NCBI RefSeq assembly: GCF_014836495.1
Contig: NZ_JACSQT010000008.1
Span: 1-64,000 of the forward strand
Source of the DNA: Cytobacillus stercorigallinarum
GTDB taxonomy: Bacteria > Bacillota > Bacilli > Bacillales > Cytobacillaceae
Direction: 5' to 3'
DNA length: 64,000 nt
Shown: positions 62,346-64,000 of the stretch, in pieces
Layout of the letters: the number at the start of each line of letters is the position of its first letter
Position numbering within the stretch: position 1 is the stretch's first letter
The notes under the pieces: model-generated
What the model saw: the letters and a program-made list of their open reading frames with translations, nothing else
Told to the model about the DNA's origin: nothing
The model's database searches: none
Made by a program: the position numbers and the translations under genes

Positions 62346-63278
62346 TTATTTGAAGATTGTAGAAATTTGCTCTATTTCTTCTCCGGATAGTTGCACTTCT
62401 AATGTTTTTAAATTATTCAACACTTGCTCTGCTCTTTTAGCGCCCGGGATAATGGCGTCGATGCTGTCTTTTGTTAAATACCAGGCTAAAACAATATGGG
62501 CGACGTCCACATTTTTCGCTTGGGCAATACCTCTTAATTGATCAACTTTTGCTAAGTTTTCTTCAAAAACCTCTTTTTGAAAATGTGGGGAGTCCGCACG
62601 TAAGTCACTGAATGTAGTATTTTTATCGTATTTCCCTGCTAATAAGCCAGATGCTAGCGGAAAATAGGGTATGAATGAAATATTGTTTTCTTTTGTATAA
62701 GGAAGTAGGTCTGACTCAGCGTTTCTCTGCAATAAATTGTATTCCCCTTGGTATACATCTACATAACCATCTTTATTTGCTTCTTTTAATTGTTCAATAG
62801 AGAAATTAGATACGCCAATAGCTCTTATTTTTCCCGCGTCTTTCAGTTCTTTCAACGCTCCAACTGCTTCATCTTTTGGTGTTGATTCATCTGGGAAATG
62901 GATGTAATAAAGATCAATATAGTCGGTTTGTAGTCTACGTAAGCTATCGTCTACAGATTGTTTTAAGAAAGCAGGACTATTATCCATCACAATATCTTCT
63001 TTAACGAATCTATGTGCGCCCTTTGTCGCAATCACTGCTTCTTCGCGTTTGCCTCTTTCTTGTAAAACTTCCCCAATGAGTTCCTCTGACCGTTCAGGCC
63101 CGTAAATAAAGGCTGTGTCTAAAAGGTTTACACCATTATTTAAGGCTTCATGAACTAGTTCTTTTCCTTGTGCTTCATCAAGGTTGGAGTATAAATTATG
63201 CCCACCAACTGCATTTGTTCCAAGACCAATAGGATTAACAAAAAGTCCAGATTTACCTAATTCTTGTTTCGTCTTCAT
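62346..63278 (-). CDS. iolS: Aldo/keto reductase, IolS-like
   Basis: A 310-residue aldo/keto reductase, the same length as B. subtilis IolS and very similar throughout ([63 protein letters not shown]). The catalytic Asp and Tyr lie in LDTAFIYG, with the conserved His in YIHFPD. It reduces or oxidises carbonyl compounds with NADP(H); the physiological substrate is unclear. No iol genes are nearby. AAGGAGTG precedes the ATG. Confidence 0.88.
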   Translation of the reverse strand: MKTKQELGKSGLFVNPIGLGTNAVGGHNLYSNLDEAQGKELVHEALNNGVNLLDTAFIYGPERSEELIGEVLQERGKREEAVIATKGAHRFVKEDIVMDNSPAFLKQSVDDSLRRLQTDYIDLYYIHFPDESTPKDEAVGALKELKDAGKIRAIGVSNFSIEQLKEANKDGYVDVYQGEYNLLQRNAESDLLPYTKENNISFIPYFPLASGLLAGKYDKNTTFSDLRADSPHFQKEVFEENLAKVDQLRGIAQAKNVDVAHIVLAWYLTKDSIDAIIPGAKRAEQVLNNLKTLEVQLSGEEIEQISTIFK

Positions 63279-63439
63279 TTACTTCACTCCTTCTTTTAAG
63301 TTAATCTGATCATACCAAATAATGTTAAGATAACAAAGAAATTCGATTTGCATTCTTTCTTTTAAGTTGACATTTACTTGACATGAAACAGAACGATAAT
63401 GAATAGTAAAACATACATGAGGAGAGTAGGGTGAGTGAA

Positions 63440-64000
63440 ATGAGAACGGTTTTAATAGTGGAAGATGAATTACCAATTAGCCAAGTGTTAAAAGTTTATT
63501 TACAAAAGGCAAACTTTCAAACTGTCCAAGCATTTAATGGAGCAGAAGCTATCCAAAAATTAAATGACTATCATCCGTCACTCGTTCTATTGGATGTGAT
63601 GTTGCCTGATCGTGATGGATGGTCAATTTTAAAAGAAATCAGAGCGCAATGGAGTACGCCTGTGATTATGTTAACCGCTTTAGGAGATGTCCAATATCGC
63701 TTAAATGGATTAAATGAAGGAGCAGATGATTATATTGCTAAACCATTTAATGCGGAAGAAGTGGTAGCTAGAGTGCAAGCGGTCTTAAGAAGGACGGGTA
63801 AAAGTGAAGAAAAAATCAAGAAGTACGGTGGTTTGATGATTGATATTAAGTCTCATAAAATTACATTAAATAATGTTGTCATTGAATTAACGCCTAGAGA
63901 CCTTGCTCTGCTCATTTTTTTAGCAGAGCATCCGAATCAAACATTTACTAGGGCACAATTAATTGAACATGTTTGGGGTTGGGAATATGAGGGAAGTGAT
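63440..64000 (+). CDS. OmpR-family response regulator, truncated by the window end
   Basis: 187 codons remain open to the last base. The receiver has acidic residues EDE at 8-10, phospho-acceptor Asp52 (LLDVMLPD) and Lys in IAKPFNAEE; the DNA-binding domain is cut within HVWGWEYEG. A GTGAGTG stretch precedes the ATG. A partner kinase probably follows outside the window. Confidence 0.9.
   Translation, partial: MRTVLIVEDELPISQVLKVYLQKANFQTVQAFNGAEAIQKLNDYHPSLVLLDVMLPDRDGWSILKEIRAQWSTPVIMLTALGDVQYRLNGLNEGADDYIAKPFNAEEVVARVQAVLRRTGKSEEKIKKYGGLMIDIKSHKITLNNVVIELTPRDLALLIFLAEHPNQTFTRAQLIEHVWGWEYEGSD

Noticed and set aside
1-64000. CRISPR arrays, tRNA or rRNA genes, prophage or transposase genes
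   Set aside because: No regularly spaced repeats, no tRNA-like cloverleaf noticed and no transposase, integrase or structural phage protein was seen.

Overview
The window looks like chromosomal DNA from a low-GC, endospore-forming member of the Bacillaceae. A tricistronic GerA-type germinant receptor operon, an AbrB-type transition-state regulator, RocR/SigL-type regulation, S-box and T-box leaders, a Fur box and strong AGGAGG ribosome binding sites all point that way. Many local gene clusters resemble Bacillus subtilis (sigV-rsiV-oatA, rocR-rocA-rocD, citR-citA, yfmT-yfmS, feuB-feuC-besA, mtnWXBD/mtnKA). No rRNA, tRNA, insertion sequence, prophage or CRISPR array was seen. The window ends inside a response regulator gene.

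Layout: 1-7.9 kb holds a possibly 5'-damaged ArsR regulator, GNAT acetyltransferases, a penicillin acylase, an AEC permease, a short-chain dehydrogenase and a YhfP-type reductase. 7.9-17.5 kb is the methionine salvage locus: mtnWXBD on the minus strand and mtnK-mtnA plus a three-gene sugar-type ABC importer on the plus strand, each unit behind its own SAM-I riboswitch and promoter. 17.8-21.6 kb is a lysozyme-response module (oatA, rsiV, sigV), with matching ECF-type promoters before sigV and oatA. 21.7-31.2 kb carries a peptidase S51-like protein, a GNAT enzyme, a YdhK lipoprotein next to a two-component system, a cation diffusion facilitator and a heterodimeric ABC exporter.

31.4-40.6 kb is an amino-acid catabolism block: divergent rocR, then rocA-rocD behind a -24/-12 promoter, followed by an M20 hydrolase, an NhaC-type antiporter, an N-succinylamino-acid racemase-like enolase-superfamily enzyme and a GNAT enzyme. 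The last group matches the known D- to L-amino-acid conversion pathway by N-succinylation and would feed the Roc pathway. 40.7-42.4 kb holds a T-box leader, a 25-codon Asp/Asn-rich small ORF not previously listed as a gene, and an archaeal-type aspartyl-tRNA synthetase whose start overlaps that ORF. This is the most unusual element in the window: it suggests a second, translational layer of control on top of the T-box.

42.4-50.9 kb holds yfmT-yfmS, citR/citA, a MarR regulator with tandem perfect palindromes in its promoter, a YebC-family gene and several small genes. 51-58.7 kb holds Fur-controlled siderophore permeases with an esterase, the ger operon, a NUDIX hydrolase and abrB. 58.9-64 kb holds a ring-cleaving dioxygenase with an MhqR-like operator, a TraB-family membrane protein, small genes, an IolS-like aldo/keto reductase and the truncated response regulator.
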